A stretch of 61,357 bases of DNA from Bacteroidota bacterium (GCA_025354385.1 JANXMZ010000072.1:1-61357), one strand, 5' to 3'; positions 1-8,796 are shown, numbered from the stretch's first letter. Numbers and translations: made by a program. Notes: generated by a model not told the origin, from the letters alone.

Positions 1-196
1 CACCACTAACACCATAGGTTACAATGTTGTTTCTGAAATCCGTCCAAGAAGCGTAATTGGTACCACCAGTTACTGCGGTGTTGTCAATGGTATACGTACC
101 AGACATGATTTGGCCCGAGACCGAACCCATTAAGCCGACAAATACTACCAGTAGTAGCATTCGGAGACTTTGATTTAATTTGTACATTTTTTTCAT
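1..196 (-). CDS. Secreted protein, N-terminal fragment (cut by window edge)
   Basis: The reverse strand reads ATG at 196 and stays open to the left edge, giving about 65 residues. The start MKKMYKLNQSLRMLLLVVF is a Sec signal peptide (basic n-region, hydrophobic core) with probable cleavage after SVSGQ. The mature part begins with a short Gly/Thr/Asn-rich stretch typical of the first strands of Bacteroidetes surface proteins. No domain can be named because the rest lies outside. A strong promoter sits 44 bases upstream. Inference: a large exported, possibly T9SS-secreted, adhesin or enzyme; function unknown. Confidence 0.75.
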   Translation of the reverse strand, partial: MKKMYKLNQSLRMLLLVVFVGLMGSVSGQIMSGTYTIDNTAVTGGTNYASWTDFRNNIVTYGVSG

Positions 197-239
197 AAAA
201 CTTATTTAATTAATTGTTTTTTTAGTATTTTTAACTGAA

Positions 240-270
240 CAAATATATCATTGATATTTTAATAAGCAAA
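240..270 (-). promoter_or_regulatory. Bacteroidetes-type promoter for the left-edge secreted gene
   Basis: On the reverse strand TTTG (270-267) is followed after exactly 19 bases by TATATTTG (247-240). This is the textbook Bacteroidetes primary sigma factor promoter, TTTG-N19-TAnnTTTG. It lies 44 bases before the ATG at 196. It is the only promoter in the window where I find both the -33 and -7 elements at consensus spacing. Confidence 0.75.
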
Positions 271-313
271 TGTTTATCACAAAAAAGTATGAAAAAATTA
301 CAATTTCGTCACA

Positions 314-2392
314 TTAAAATGAAATTAGTATATAATACCTATTTTCTTTTAACTCACTTTTGAATTGTTTGAAATATGCTTTTCTAAATTTTGCCATTTG
401 GTAAAAGCTAGTATTTGCGCCAAACTTAATGAATTTTGGAGGTTTCAAAAAATTTTCAAAAACATTATTTTCAGAATTTTTCAGCACTAATATTCCATTT
501 TTTTGTACATTTCCTTTTAGTATTTTATCTATTGTCAGAAATCTGTCAAAAAACTGAAACCCACTATTTTTCATGTAAAATAAATTTGTCACAACAAATG
601 ATTCATCCAAATCATGCTTGAAAATTTTCTTAATACCATGCGACCATAAAAATGGTTCTAAATAAAATTTAATTTTGGACTCATTCATTAGAAAACTAGA
701 ATCTGCTATAATATGTGCGCTAAAGCCATCAATACATGTGTAAACATCATGCCCCTTAATTTCATGCACCAACAATACTTTTTGTTGAGAAAATTTATAC
801 TGCAAGGAATTCAAATATAAGCCAAACCCAATTGAAACTCCTAAAAAAGACAGAACTATGGCCTTGTTTTTATGGATACAAAATGCCAAAAAAAGAAATA
901 ATAGCCCATACATCATTAACATCTGCACAATATCAAAATGAAGACCATTGATGTATGAATAAGGCAATTGATCGATACCCTTTACCAGCCAATTATTAAA
1001 TTGAATGAGATAAAGCAATGCCTTGCCAAGTAATATGGCCAAAAAGGGCAACATTTGGAAAACCAATAATGCAATCAATCCTATCAAAGCAAGACTAGTA
1101 ATTGGTATGATTAATAAATTGGAGAGTATAAAATAGTTTGGAAATTGATGGAAATAAAATATGCCAATTGGAAACGTTAGTAACTGCGCTGCCAATGACA
1201 CCGAAATAAGACCCCACACATATTTACTCAACCAAAACCTGGGGGTGTACCATTTGCTTATCATTGGCTGAATAAATACAATCCCAAGCACCGCCAAATA
1301 TGACAATTGAAAGCCAACGTCTACTAAAAAATGTGGATCGTATAAGAGCAGAATAAATGCCGAAGAATAAATAATATTATAAATATTGACATGGTACTTT
1401 AGTAATTTACCAATTGTGATAAAGCTAAACATAACCGAAGCACGCAAAACGGAAGAGGATAATCCTGTCATAAATGCGTATAACCAAATACCGAATAACA
1501 GCAAAATAACTTGAAATACTTTTCCATATTTGCGTTTAGTTAAAGGGGCCGTTAAAAATGCCAAAATCAAATAGATTATGCCTGCATGCATTCCACTAAC
1601 CGCTAAAACATGCAATGTGCCTGTTCGCATAAAAGCCGCTGTTATTTCTGGATCTAAATCATCTTTATAACCCATTAATAAAGCTTCTGCAACACCCAAT
1701 TCTTGAGGTGAGTTTAAATATTTCTGTAAAACTTTCAAAGACTGGTCTCTGAGCTCAGCTGCTATTCGATAAATTGAATTCTTATGCCCGGACAATCCTA
1801 TTCTTGAGGAAGAATCAGTAAATACTTGATAATAAATATTGTGATAACTTAAGTATTGCTGGTAATTAAATTCTTCTGGATTGGCAGGTGATTGAATAGG
1901 GCGCAATTTGGCAACTATTAAAAAGCGGTCGCCAATTTGAGGTCGTTTAAAATCCATACTCTTTTTTAAATACAATAAAATAGTACCCTGAACTTTAGAT
2001 TTTTTGCCTAAAGAATCCACTACTTCTTTGACGCTGGCATAACATTTAAAAAACTTTTCCTTTTCGACTATGGCATCCTCAATGTCTATTTGAATGATTT
2101 TGGGATGTAGAACGTCTGCAAAATAATTGGCCTGGCGCTTTTCATTAAACCAATATGTTCTTAAATACCCAAAACAAATAATTATTATGAGAATAAATAC
2201 TCCAATGAAAATATCCGATTGATAACGCGTGTTGATTCTACGAGTTCTTGAAAAATAGAGAAAAAAACTACCGCATATTAATAAAATAATAATTGGCAAC
2301 AGGCTGCCAAAGGGACAATATAAAGCTGCAAAAATGCCTGCAATAAAAGGCACCAAAATCCTAACAAAAGGTATGGCATGCCAGCTAAACAT
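314..2392 (-). CDS. comEC: ComEC/Rec2-family DNA-uptake channel, without a recognisable MBL domain
   Basis: 692 residues. The N-terminus carries membrane segments (about 8-60) and a soluble region, followed by the Competence domain with many transmembrane helices (about 220-510) and the family signature around LLMGYKDDLDPEITAAF and VLAVSGMHAG. ComEC forms the inner-membrane channel for single-stranded DNA in natural transformation. The C-terminal 170 residues do not show the HxHxDH metal-binding motif of the metallo-beta-lactamase domain that longer ComEC proteins have. The gene follows the unknown 246-residue gene after 3 bases, so the two are probably co-transcribed. Family assignment is secure; uptake activity in this organism is inferred. 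Confidence 0.9.
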   Translation of the reverse strand: MFSWHAIPFVRILVPFIAGIFAALYCPFGSLLPIIILLICGSFFLYFSRTRRINTRYQSDIFIGVFILIIIICFGYLRTYWFNEKRQANYFADVLHPKIIQIDIEDAIVEKEKFFKCYASVKEVVDSLGKKSKVQGTILLYLKKSMDFKRPQIGDRFLIVAKLRPIQSPANPEEFNYQQYLSYHNIYYQVFTDSSSRIGLSGHKNSIYRIAAELRDQSLKVLQKYLNSPQELGVAEALLMGYKDDLDPEITAAFMRTGTLHVLAVSGMHAGIIYLILAFLTAPLTKRKYGKVFQVILLLFGIWLYAFMTGLSSSVLRASVMFSFITIGKLLKYHVNIYNIIYSSAFILLLYDPHFLVDVGFQLSYLAVLGIVFIQPMISKWYTPRFWLSKYVWGLISVSLAAQLLTFPIGIFYFHQFPNYFILSNLLIIPITSLALIGLIALLVFQMLPFLAILLGKALLYLIQFNNWLVKGIDQLPYSYINGLHFDIVQMLMMYGLLFLFLAFCIHKNKAIVLSFLGVSIGFGLYLNSLQYKFSQQKVLLVHEIKGHDVYTCIDGFSAHIIADSSFLMNESKIKFYLEPFLWSHGIKKIFKHDLDESFVVTNLFYMKNSGFQFFDRFLTIDKILKGNVQKNGILVLKNSENNVFENFLKPPKFIKFGANTSFYQMAKFRKAYFKQFKSELKENRYYILISF

Positions 2393-2395
2393 GCA

Positions 2396-3136
2396 TTACA
2401 AATACCTTCGTTTTACTAATAGAAAAAATTCCGCAGCAAGGGTTTCATTTTCTTCCCAATTCAATTTATCTGCAACTTCATTTTCAAGAAAGACTGCCGC
2501 TTTCTCGAAAGAGCCTATACTTTCTACCGTTTGTAGACAGGTCTTGTAAGCTTCTGCATTACCTTGAAAAAGCTCATTTATAAATTCAAATTTTTTGCTG
2601 ATAGAAATGGCCTTTACCAATTCTTTGATAGGCATATCTTTTAATTTATCTGCTACGTTAATTTCTGGTTGTTTAAACTTTGCAATTTTACCATTTACAG
2701 TTGAATCATCTTCCTCTGGCTCATTGTTAACCACTGCAGGTTTTTCTGCGGGTGCAGCTATCTTAGCCACCTCAATAACTGGCGCAGGTTTTGTTGGCGG
2801 TGTAATGGCAGGTTCTTTTACTATTATAGGCTCTGCTTTTTCAACAATCACAGTTTCCTTAACAGGTATTTTTATAACGGGAGGTTCTATCACAACTGTC
2901 TTTGAATCTATAACAGGTGACTCTTCCTTTTTTATAATTTTAATTTCAACAGGTGGCTTTACCGCAGGTTCTGTATCTTTTAAAAGTTGTGATTTATCAA
3001 AAATATTTAGAGCTGATAATTTAATATGTTCTTTGTAAAAAGTTACATTATGCCCTTTCTCAATTTCTGCTATAGATAAACGAAGCGTCTCATTAATTTC
3101 TTTAAGAGACTCAAGAATTTCCTTATTGCTCAACAT
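2396..3136 (-). CDS. Unknown protein with Pro/Val/Lys-rich linker and conserved C-terminal helical domain
   Basis: 246 residues, no signal peptide. Residues 1-55 look helical (KEILESLKEINETLRLSIAE). Residues about 55-150 are a low-complexity linker of repeated PV/EPA/KPA units. Residues about 160-246 form a compact, probably helical domain (ELVKAISISKKFEFINELF, ending LAAEFFLLVKRRYL). This layout resembles uncharacterised Bacteroidetes proteins found near comEC or dcd. It sits 3 bases before comEC and 25 bases after dcd on the same strand, so it is probably part of that operon. I do not recognise a function. The linker suggests a tethered or scaffolding role, which is speculation. Confidence 0.75.
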   Translation of the reverse strand: MLSNKEILESLKEINETLRLSIAEIEKGHNVTFYKEHIKLSALNIFDKSQLLKDTEPAVKPPVEIKIIKKEESPVIDSKTVVIEPPVIKIPVKETVIVEKAEPIIVKEPAITPPTKPAPVIEVAKIAAPAEKPAVVNNEPEEDDSTVNGKIAKFKQPEINVADKLKDMPIKELVKAISISKKFEFINELFQGNAEAYKTCLQTVESIGSFEKAAVFLENEVADKLNWEENETLAAEFFLLVKRRYL

Positions 3137-3161
3137 GAAGAATTAGTTTTTTAAAATAATC

Positions 3162-3698
3162 TTAGAATTTATTCTTCCACATCATGCTTTCTACAGGCTT
3201 TATAGTACGGGCACTATACTTAGCATTCTTCTTTTTATTATACATGGTTTTTACCTCGCCGGCCACTACAAAATAAATGAGCTGACCAATTGGCATTCCA
3301 AAATAAATCCTTACGGGTTGCGAAACACTTATTTCCAATGTCCAAGTATTGCAAAAACCAACATCTCCTTTACCAGCAGTGGCGTGTATATCAATACCCA
3401 AACGACCAGTACTGCTTTTACCTTCCAAAAAAGGTACGTGGGCATGGGTCTCAGTATACTCCTCGGTCACCCCTAAATAAAGGGTTCCAGGATGCAACAC
3501 TATGCCTTCCTGAGGGATTTCAAAATGATCAATTTTATTGTGGCCTTTGGCATCCAGCACTCTGTCTTTGTATGTAGCTAAATAACGACCAAGGTGTACG
3601 TCGTAACTATTGGTTCCTAAACATTCGGGGCGAAAAGGCTCGATTAAAATATTGCCATTTTCAATTTCATCTAAAATTTGTTGGTCTGTAAGTATCAT
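3162..3698 (-). CDS. dcd: dCTP deaminase
   Basis: 178 residues, the usual length for Dcd. Deaminates dCTP to dUTP, feeding dTMP synthesis. Family motifs are present in order: LGTNSYDVHLG near the N-terminus, GVTEEYTETHAHVPFLEGKS, then SSTGRLGIDIHATAGKGDVG with the substrate-binding Ser/Arg, and a C-terminal GQLIYF strand. The active-site loop has HATAGKGDVGF where enterobacterial enzymes have HVTAHRIDPGW, a common variation. The gene starts one base before the stop of the WD40 gene and is probably co-transcribed with it. Confidence 0.95.
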   Translation of the reverse strand: MILTDQQILDEIENGNILIEPFRPECLGTNSYDVHLGRYLATYKDRVLDAKGHNKIDHFEIPQEGIVLHPGTLYLGVTEEYTETHAHVPFLEGKSSTGRLGIDIHATAGKGDVGFCNTWTLEISVSQPVRIYFGMPIGQLIYFVVAGEVKTMYNKKKNAKYSARTIKPVESMMWKNKF

Positions 3699-4574
3699 TT
3701 ATTGTTGTATTTCAAAGCACATGATTGTGCGGTCATCACTGCACGAAATAAATCTGTTTATTCCAATCCACAAAATTTTATTCACGGAAGATTGATGCGC
3801 CTCATATTTTGGAGCATCAATCACCTTTAATAATTCTAAATTTTCCGCCTCCCAAATCTTTATGGTTTTATCCATGCTACAGGTTGCGGCCCATTTTTGG
3901 GATGTATTAAAGGCTATATCATTGATATGATACCAATGTGCATTAATGACATTTATTGGTTTCATATCTTGCCATAATTTCAAAACAGCATCTCTGCCTC
4001 CACTCAGTAATAAATGATTTCTAAAATTGTAATCTAAGCAAAATACAGATTGAATATGCGCTTGTATCTTATCTTTAATTTTAAGGTCTGAACCAATTTT
4101 CCAAATAACACCTTCGCTGCCGGCCACATAAAATACTTCTCCGCATATTAAAATTTTTCTTAAACTTTTTGGAGAGAGTGCTAATTCCTGCTCCAATTCA
4201 AATTCAAAATTAAAAACGGAGAGTACTCCATTGGCCTGAGCTACTAAAATTTTGGTGTTCCACACTTTTATATCAAATATGGCAGCGTGTTTTAATTGCA
4301 ATTGTTTGTCTATTTTTTGTGTGGTAATATTTACGATGCTAAAAAGACCGTTGTCACCACCACATAATAAAAGTTCGTTGAAAAAATGCAATGCAAAAAT
4401 GCCAAAATCAAAACGAACCAATAACTCACCATCTGCTTTTTCCATGCACCATTTGACCACCATACCATCGGCACCAGCACTATAAAATGTATTTGCATTG
4501 CCAGAATTGCACAAAGTATAAATAGCTTGACTATGTCCTTTGAATTCTCTTACCTTCGCTACTTGTATTGACAT
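3699..4574 (-). CDS. WD40-repeat protein
   Basis: 291 residues from the ATG at 4574. Six to seven WD40-type blades can be followed from REFKGHSQAIYTLC near the N-terminus to INRFISCSDDRTIMCFEI at the end, including typical GH...D...W units (SGGRDAVLKLWQ, CSMDKTIKIWEA). No signal peptide, so probably a cytoplasmic beta-propeller acting as a protein-interaction platform; partner unknown. An upstream in-frame ATG at 4631 would run deep into the divergent transferase gene and adds a non-WD40 leader, so 4574 is preferred. Its start codon overlaps that of the divergent gene in a CATG. The next gene downstream is dcd. Confidence 0.85.
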   Translation of the reverse strand: MSIQVAKVREFKGHSQAIYTLCNSGNANTFYSAGADGMVVKWCMEKADGELLVRFDFGIFALHFFNELLLCGGDNGLFSIVNITTQKIDKQLQLKHAAIFDIKVWNTKILVAQANGVLSVFNFEFELEQELALSPKSLRKILICGEVFYVAGSEGVIWKIGSDLKIKDKIQAHIQSVFCLDYNFRNHLLLSGGRDAVLKLWQDMKPINVINAHWYHINDIAFNTSQKWAATCSMDKTIKIWEAENLELLKVIDAPKYEAHQSSVNKILWIGINRFISCSDDRTIMCFEIQQ

Positions 4575-5196
4575 GCCCGTAATTTTTGAAAAACAAATTG
4601 ATGCTGCAAAGAAACTCGCTGTTTGGCACATTACCGAATCTGAGGAAGAACTTTTTAAAAAGCATCATTTTCTGCCCCATCCAGATTTTTCTAAAAAACG
4701 CAATACTGAAAAAGCAGTTTCACAAATATTGCTCAATCATCTTTTAGACTATGATGCACATATTGATTTAAACAAAGATATTTTCGGTAAGCCTTATCTG
4801 AATAATTCCAACATTGCCATTTCTTTCAGCCATTCAAAGCAAATGGTAGCATGTATTATTGCCCTCAATGATCAGCCAGTGGGAATTGATATAGAAGTAA
4901 TACGTCCAAGTATTGGGCACATTGCTCATAAATTTTTTACAAAGCAAGATTCTGTGCCCTTGCCAGCCAATTTGGGTATTCATTTGGTTTGGGGAGGCAA
5001 GGAGGTATTATATAAAATTTATGCTAAAAAAGAATTGGATTTTATTGAGCATCTTACTGTAAAATTCGATGCGAATTTGGAACTTAATCAGCCCTTTGGT
5101 AATGGAATAGGATTAATTCATAAAAATAATTACAACTCAACCCATCAATTGGGTTTTTATATTTTAAAAGATTTTATGTTAGTATGGGGCAGTTAA
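4573..5196 (+). CDS. 4'-phosphopantetheinyl transferase (Sfp/AcpS superfamily)
   Basis: 207 residues from the ATG at 4573. Transfers phosphopantetheine from CoA to a serine of acyl or peptidyl carrier proteins. Seen: FGKPYL (about 71-76), SFSHS (about 85-89), the metal-binding GIDIE (about 104-108) and WGGKEVLYK (about 140-148), the hallmark WxxKEAxxK-type motif. A TTG 33 bases upstream is a weaker start. TACCTTCG at 4551-4558 is a near-consensus -7 element inside the opposite gene. No carrier protein or synthase gene lies nearby, so it is likely the general enzyme for fatty-acid ACP or a distant pathway. Confidence 0.88.
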   Translation: MPVIFEKQIDAAKKLAVWHITESEEELFKKHHFLPHPDFSKKRNTEKAVSQILLNHLLDYDAHIDLNKDIFGKPYLNNSNIAISFSHSKQMVACIIALNDQPVGIDIEVIRPSIGHIAHKFFTKQDSVPLPANLGIHLVWGGKEVLYKIYAKKELDFIEHLTVKFDANLELNQPFGNGIGLIHKNNYNSTHQLGFYILKDFMLVWGS

Positions 5197-5261
5197 TTTA
5201 TAAAATTTGACTCATCTGCAAAGATTAGTAATCCCTTTAACGCAAAAGATACCATCAAATA

Positions 5262-5948
5262 CTATACTTTCTTAATGCTAGAAAAAACCAAATCATTTAA
5301 AAATGAAATGATTTCACTTTCTTTTTTTTCCTTTCCAAAATCGGTAAGCGAAGGGAGATGATGCATAAAGAAATTTTGAAAATGTGCCATTTCAATAATT
5401 GTAGATGCCAAGGATTTTGGATATTTATAGGTTGGATTACATTCCGAAACAATTTGCCCAACGGCTGCACAAAGGTCTTTATAAGGCTTGAAAAATTGCT
5501 GCTTATTATCCTCACCTACATGCTTTGTAAGATACGCCTTTGATCCTTCAGAAATAATAATTTTGTGAAGTGAATGCTCGTTAATATGACTGGTTTGTTC
5601 ATCATCTTTTACTGCTTGTGCCAATAACTTAATCACTTTTTTTAACTTGATAATTGGGTCTTTGATATTATTTGTTTGAAAAATTATTTGAAATTCGAGC
5701 CAACCCCAATACCAAGCTGTTAGATAAACTAATAATTTATGTTTATTTTCAAAATAGCGATAGATACCTGCTTCTGTTGTTCCAATTTCTTCGGCCAATT
5801 TCTTAAATGTAAAAAGTTCAAACCCCGTCCTATCTATTAACTGTATACTGTGCTTTAAAATGTTCTTACCCAATTCGGAACTTTCTGGATTGCGAAGAAA
5901 GAGCGCTTCATTCATTTTAATTTGTAATTGTAATTTCATTACCGTCAT
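5262..5948 (-). CDS. TetR/AcrR-family transcriptional regulator
   Basis: About 228 residues. The N-terminal DNA-binding domain spans about residues 28-75, with LIDRTGFELFTFKKLAEEIG, then TTEAGIYRYFENKHKLL, the conserved TetR helix-turn-helix. The remaining helical domain is the ligand or dimerisation part and is not diagnostic. ATGs at 5948, 5939 and 5915 are possible starts. A TAACTTTG -7 element lies 24 bases before the first. The gene is transcribed away from the cupin gene; whether it controls that gene or itself is unknown. Confidence 0.85.
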   Translation of the reverse strand: MTVMKLQLQIKMNEALFLRNPESSELGKNILKHSIQLIDRTGFELFTFKKLAEEIGTTEAGIYRYFENKHKLLVYLTAWYWGWLEFQIIFQTNNIKDPIIKLKKVIKLLAQAVKDDEQTSHINEHSLHKIIISEGSKAYLTKHVGEDNKQQFFKPYKDLCAAVGQIVSECNPTYKYPKSLASTIIEMAHFQNFFMHHLPSLTDFGKEKKESEIISFLNDLVFSSIKKV

Positions 5949-5972
5949 TTTTAAAGTTTTATAATAAAACTA

Positions 5973-5980
5973 CAAAGTTA
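5973..5980 (-). promoter_or_regulatory. -7 element TAACTTTG before the TetR gene
   Basis: The reverse strand reads TAACTTTG, an exact match to TAnnTTTG, 24 bases before the ATG at 5948. No clear -33 TTG is seen at 19-21 bases upstream. Confidence 0.5.
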
Positions 5981-6174
5981 CACAAAATATTTTTTACAAT
6001 TATTTTTGATAGTATTACTACCTTTTTATAATAGTGAAATTTTAATTTAACTTTAACAAAAACAATTTATTACCAATTTTGGAATAAAAAACCGTATCTA
6101 AAGTTCACCATTCCTATCCATTTTTATCTTTTCTAAAATTACCCTAAACTTGTATGTTAGAAAAAATTTTAAAC

Positions 6175-6549
6175 ATGGAACCAGATTATAGTCAATACAA
6201 CACCCATTTAGATGTTAAATTTGAGTACCTTCAAAAAATGGATATCAATGCAATGGTGCAAGCCTGCGAGCACAAATGGTTCAACCAAACCCTTACAAAG
6301 GTAAATGAAAGTGTGGTAAGGCTTGGCATAGTGAAAGGCGATTACCATTGGCATAAACACGATGATGATGACGAATTTTTTTATGTGCTACAAGGGCAAT
6401 TACTAATCGATATAGAGGTTAGCACTATAGAACTAAACCCCAATCAAGGCGTCACTATTCCCAAAGGTGTTATGCACCGTCCCCATGCGCCAATCAAAAC
6501 GGTAATGTTAATGATAGAAACATTAAGTATTCAACCCACAGGCAATTAG
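6175..6549 (+). CDS. Small cupin-domain protein
   Basis: 124 residues from the ATG at 6175; an ATG at 6154 adds seven residues. A single cupin barrel: HWHKHDDDDEFFYVLQG supplies the two histidines and glutamate of metal-binding motif 1, and GVTIPKGVMHRP the histidine of motif 2. Such stand-alone cupins may be enzymes (isomerase, dioxygenase) or sensors; the substrate cannot be read from sequence. TAAACTTG (6145-6152) ends one base before the ATG at 6154, which favours the 6175 start. One base separates it from the next gene, so the two are co-transcribed. Confidence 0.85.
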   Translation: MEPDYSQYNTHLDVKFEYLQKMDINAMVQACEHKWFNQTLTKVNESVVRLGIVKGDYHWHKHDDDDEFFYVLQGQLLIDIEVSTIELNPNQGVTIPKGVMHRPHAPIKTVMLMIETLSIQPTGN

Positions 6550-6550
6550 T

Positions 6551-6862
6551 ATGGAAGAAGAATTATTTTATATTCAAATCGGCAAAAATGTTGCTAATTC
6601 GGAGCAAAGCCAAATGTTTGGCAAGCCCTGTTTTAAAATAAATAGCAAAGCCTTTGTATCTTTTTTCAACAATTGTATGGTGTTTAAATTAAATGGTGAA
6701 ATGCATACCGAAGCGCTAAGTTTGGATGGTGCTTCTCTATTCGATCCATCGGGCAAGCACCGCGCAATGAAAGAATGGGTGCAAGTACCTTTTCATTATC
6801 AAAGTAAATGGCAGGTATTTGCTCAAGCCGCTGCAGAATATGTAGCATCGAATTCAAAATAA
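6551..6862 (+). CDS. Small TfoX/YjbR-like domain protein
   Basis: 103 residues, cytoplasmic. The layout MFGKPCFKINSKAFVSFF, MVFKLNGEMHTEALSLDGA, LFDPSGKHRAMKEWVQVP matches the small alpha/beta domain of TfoX-N/YjbR-type proteins common in Bacteroidetes, often annotated TfoX/Sxy family although true competence regulation is unproven. It follows the cupin gene after one base and precedes the Ada-type repair gene by 69 bases, so it may belong to a small stress operon. Family call moderate, function unknown. Confidence 0.75.
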   Translation: MEEELFYIQIGKNVANSEQSQMFGKPCFKINSKAFVSFFNNCMVFKLNGEMHTEALSLDGASLFDPSGKHRAMKEWVQVPFHYQSKWQVFAQAAAEYVASNSK

Positions 6863-6931
6863 AATTTCAGCAATTTTCGGGTTGAGATACTCTCTGATTA
6901 AACCTTAATTTGTTTCCCAACTAATTGCAAA

Positions 6932-7783
6932 ATGGATACTGCAGAATTCAATTATACACGAATAGCCAAAGCTATAGAATACATTACAGAAAATGCAAAG
7001 GCACAACCAACTTTGGAACAAGTGGCCGAAAAAGTGCATCTAAGTCCCTTTCATTTTCAGCGTCTTTTTACAGATTGGGCAGGTGTTAGTCCCAAAAAAT
7101 TCCTACAGTTTTTAACTACTCAATACTTAAAAGAAACCATTGGCACAACTGCAAATCTAATTGAAGCCGCGGACATGGCAGGACTTTCTGCACAAAGCAG
7201 GGTTTATGATTTATTTACAAGCATAGAAGCCGTAACACCCAATGAATATAAAAGCGGTGGCATTGGCTTAACAATATCCTATGGTTATCATATCACGCTA
7301 TTTGGCGAATGTTTTATTGCTATTACCGCCAGAGGCATATGCGGTATGGCCTTTGTAGACAATGGAAGTAAGCAAAATTTATTTAATGATTTTGTTAAAA
7401 AATGGCATTTTGCAAGGATAGAAAAAGAGGAGGTAGTAACAGAAAAATACATTCAAAAAATTTTTAATTCGAACGAAAAGGGTGAATACAAAATTTTAGT
7501 TCAGGGCACACAGTTTCAATTAAAAGTATGGGAGGCTTTGTTGAATATTCCTTCTGGAAGACTTACCACTTATCAAGGTATTGCCAATAAAATTAATAAT
7601 CCAAAGGCCGTAAGAGCAGTAGGTACTGCAATTGGCGAAAATCCTATTGCCTATTTAATACCCTGCCACCGGGTCATAAGAAAAGAGGGGAAACTTGGAG
7701 AATATCGCTGGGGCAGTATCCGAAAAAAGTTATTGGTTGGCTGGGAAGCCTCACAATCAAATAATTTCAATAAGCATTCCTAA
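6932..7783 (+). CDS. AraC-type HTH fused to O6-alkylguanine-DNA methyltransferase (Ada-like)
   Basis: 283 residues. Residues about 8-105 form an AraC-type double helix-turn-helix (LEQVAEKVHLSPFHFQRLFT, then VTPNEYK). Residues about 110-190 are the ribonuclease-H-like domain of Ada/Ogt, and about 192-275 the alkyltransferase domain with PCHRVIRKEGKLGEYRWG; Cys245 is the methyl acceptor. Compared with E. coli Ada it lacks the N-terminal zinc phosphotriester-repair domain, a widespread arrangement. It removes methyl groups from O6-methylguanine in a one-use reaction and may regulate genes through its HTH. Located just after the cupin and TfoX-like genes. Confidence 0.93.
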   Translation: MDTAEFNYTRIAKAIEYITENAKAQPTLEQVAEKVHLSPFHFQRLFTDWAGVSPKKFLQFLTTQYLKETIGTTANLIEAADMAGLSAQSRVYDLFTSIEAVTPNEYKSGGIGLTISYGYHITLFGECFIAITARGICGMAFVDNGSKQNLFNDFVKKWHFARIEKEEVVTEKYIQKIFNSNEKGEYKILVQGTQFQLKVWEALLNIPSGRLTTYQGIANKINNPKAVRAVGTAIGENPIAYLIPCHRVIRKEGKLGEYRWGSIRKKLLVGWEASQSNNFNKHS

Positions 7784-7808
7784 AACAATGGTAATTCGCT
7801 GGAAATAT

Positions 7809-7816
7809 TATATTTG
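7809..7816 (+). promoter_or_regulatory. -7 element TATATTTG before yeiH-like gene
   Basis: TATATTTG matches TAnnTTTG exactly and lies between the end of the Ada-like gene (7783) and the ATG at 7860, leaving a leader of roughly 35-40 bases. No good -33 TTG is seen. Confidence 0.5.
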
Positions 7817-7859
7817 TGCAGACATTTCAATTTAAAAAAATGTCTACCTATAAATTTTA

Positions 7860-8795
7860 ATGTCCAAGCATTTCAACCCAACTGTTCAAAAAATAATTTT
7901 CATTCTTGTTCTTATTTTGTGTTGTACACCAATAATAGATCCTCCAATGGCCCTTTTACTTGGTTTTATTTTAGCACAAACGGTTGGTCATCCTTTCATT
8001 CAATGGAATGGCAAAGCTACTGGCTGGCTTTTGAAAATATCTGTGGTCGGTTTGGGTTTTGGAATGAATTTACACCATGCCATCCAAGCAGGTAAAGAAG
8101 GTTTATTGTTCACTGTTTTTTCCATAATATTAACCCTTAGCTTGGGATGGTTGCTTGGCCGTTGGTTAAAAATAGAAAGTAAAATTTCTTACCTTATCTC
8201 TAGCGGTACTGCCATTTGTGGTGGAAGTGCTATTGCTGCTGTTTCGCCAATTATTAAAGCCAACGCCAATCAAATGAGTGTGGCATTAGGAACCGTTTTT
8301 ATTTTAAATTCTGTAGCCTTATTTATTTTCCCTGCTATTGGGCATTTTTTCGACATGAGTGAACACCAATTTGGGGTATGGTGTGCCATTGCTATTCACG
8401 ATACCAGTTCTGTTGTAGGAGCTGCCTCTAAATATGGCAATGAGGCCCTTCAAGTAGCCACCACCATTAAATTAGAAAGGGCGCTTTGGATCATTCCACT
8501 TTCGATACTCACCGTTATTTTTTCTAAAGGTGACAATAAAAAAATAAGCATCCCCTACTTTATAGGCTTGTTTATAATGGCCATGTGCATCAGTACTTAT
8601 ATACCGCAATGGCATCAGATTTACTCTTCCATTGTTCAAATATCAAAACAAGGATTAACGCTTACCCTTTTTTTAATAGGTGCGGGTCTTTCGCTCAACA
8701 CTATAAAGGCGGTTGGAGTTCAACCTTTGTTGCAAGGAGTACTTTTGTGGATTTTTATTAGTGTTATTTCAATTTTTACTATCCTTATAATTTAA
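7860..8795 (+). CDS. YeiH/UPF0324-family putative sulfate exporter
   Basis: 311 residues, about ten transmembrane helices. The family-defining stretches are SGTAICGGSAIAAVSPIIKA and AIAIHDTSSVVGAASKYG, followed by TIKLERALWIIPL. Family members are inner-membrane proteins proposed to export sulfate or sulfite, and are often near LysR regulators or sulfur genes; transport has not been shown for most. A TauE/SafE-type permease lies 2 kb away, but no sulfur metabolism genes adjoin. A shorter overlapping frame from 7814 is not coding. Confidence 0.88.
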   Translation: MSKHFNPTVQKIIFILVLILCCTPIIDPPMALLLGFILAQTVGHPFIQWNGKATGWLLKISVVGLGFGMNLHHAIQAGKEGLLFTVFSIILTLSLGWLLGRWLKIESKISYLISSGTAICGGSAIAAVSPIIKANANQMSVALGTVFILNSVALFIFPAIGHFFDMSEHQFGVWCAIAIHDTSSVVGAASKYGNEALQVATTIKLERALWIIPLSILTVIFSKGDNKKISIPYFIGLFIMAMCISTYIPQWHQIYSSIVQISKQGLTLTLFLIGAGLSLNTIKAVGVQPLLQGVLLWIFISVISIFTILII

Positions 8796-8796
8796 C

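Noticed and set aside
2595..3038. Open frame of 147 codons on the plus strand
   Set aside because: Antisense to the Pro/Val-rich linker protein; its Ser/Thr/Gly-rich product is what reverse reading of Pro/Val/Glu codons gives.
7814..8095. Open frame overlapping the start of the yeiH-like gene
   Set aside because: Out-of-frame shadow; the overlapping 311-residue frame carries the family signature.
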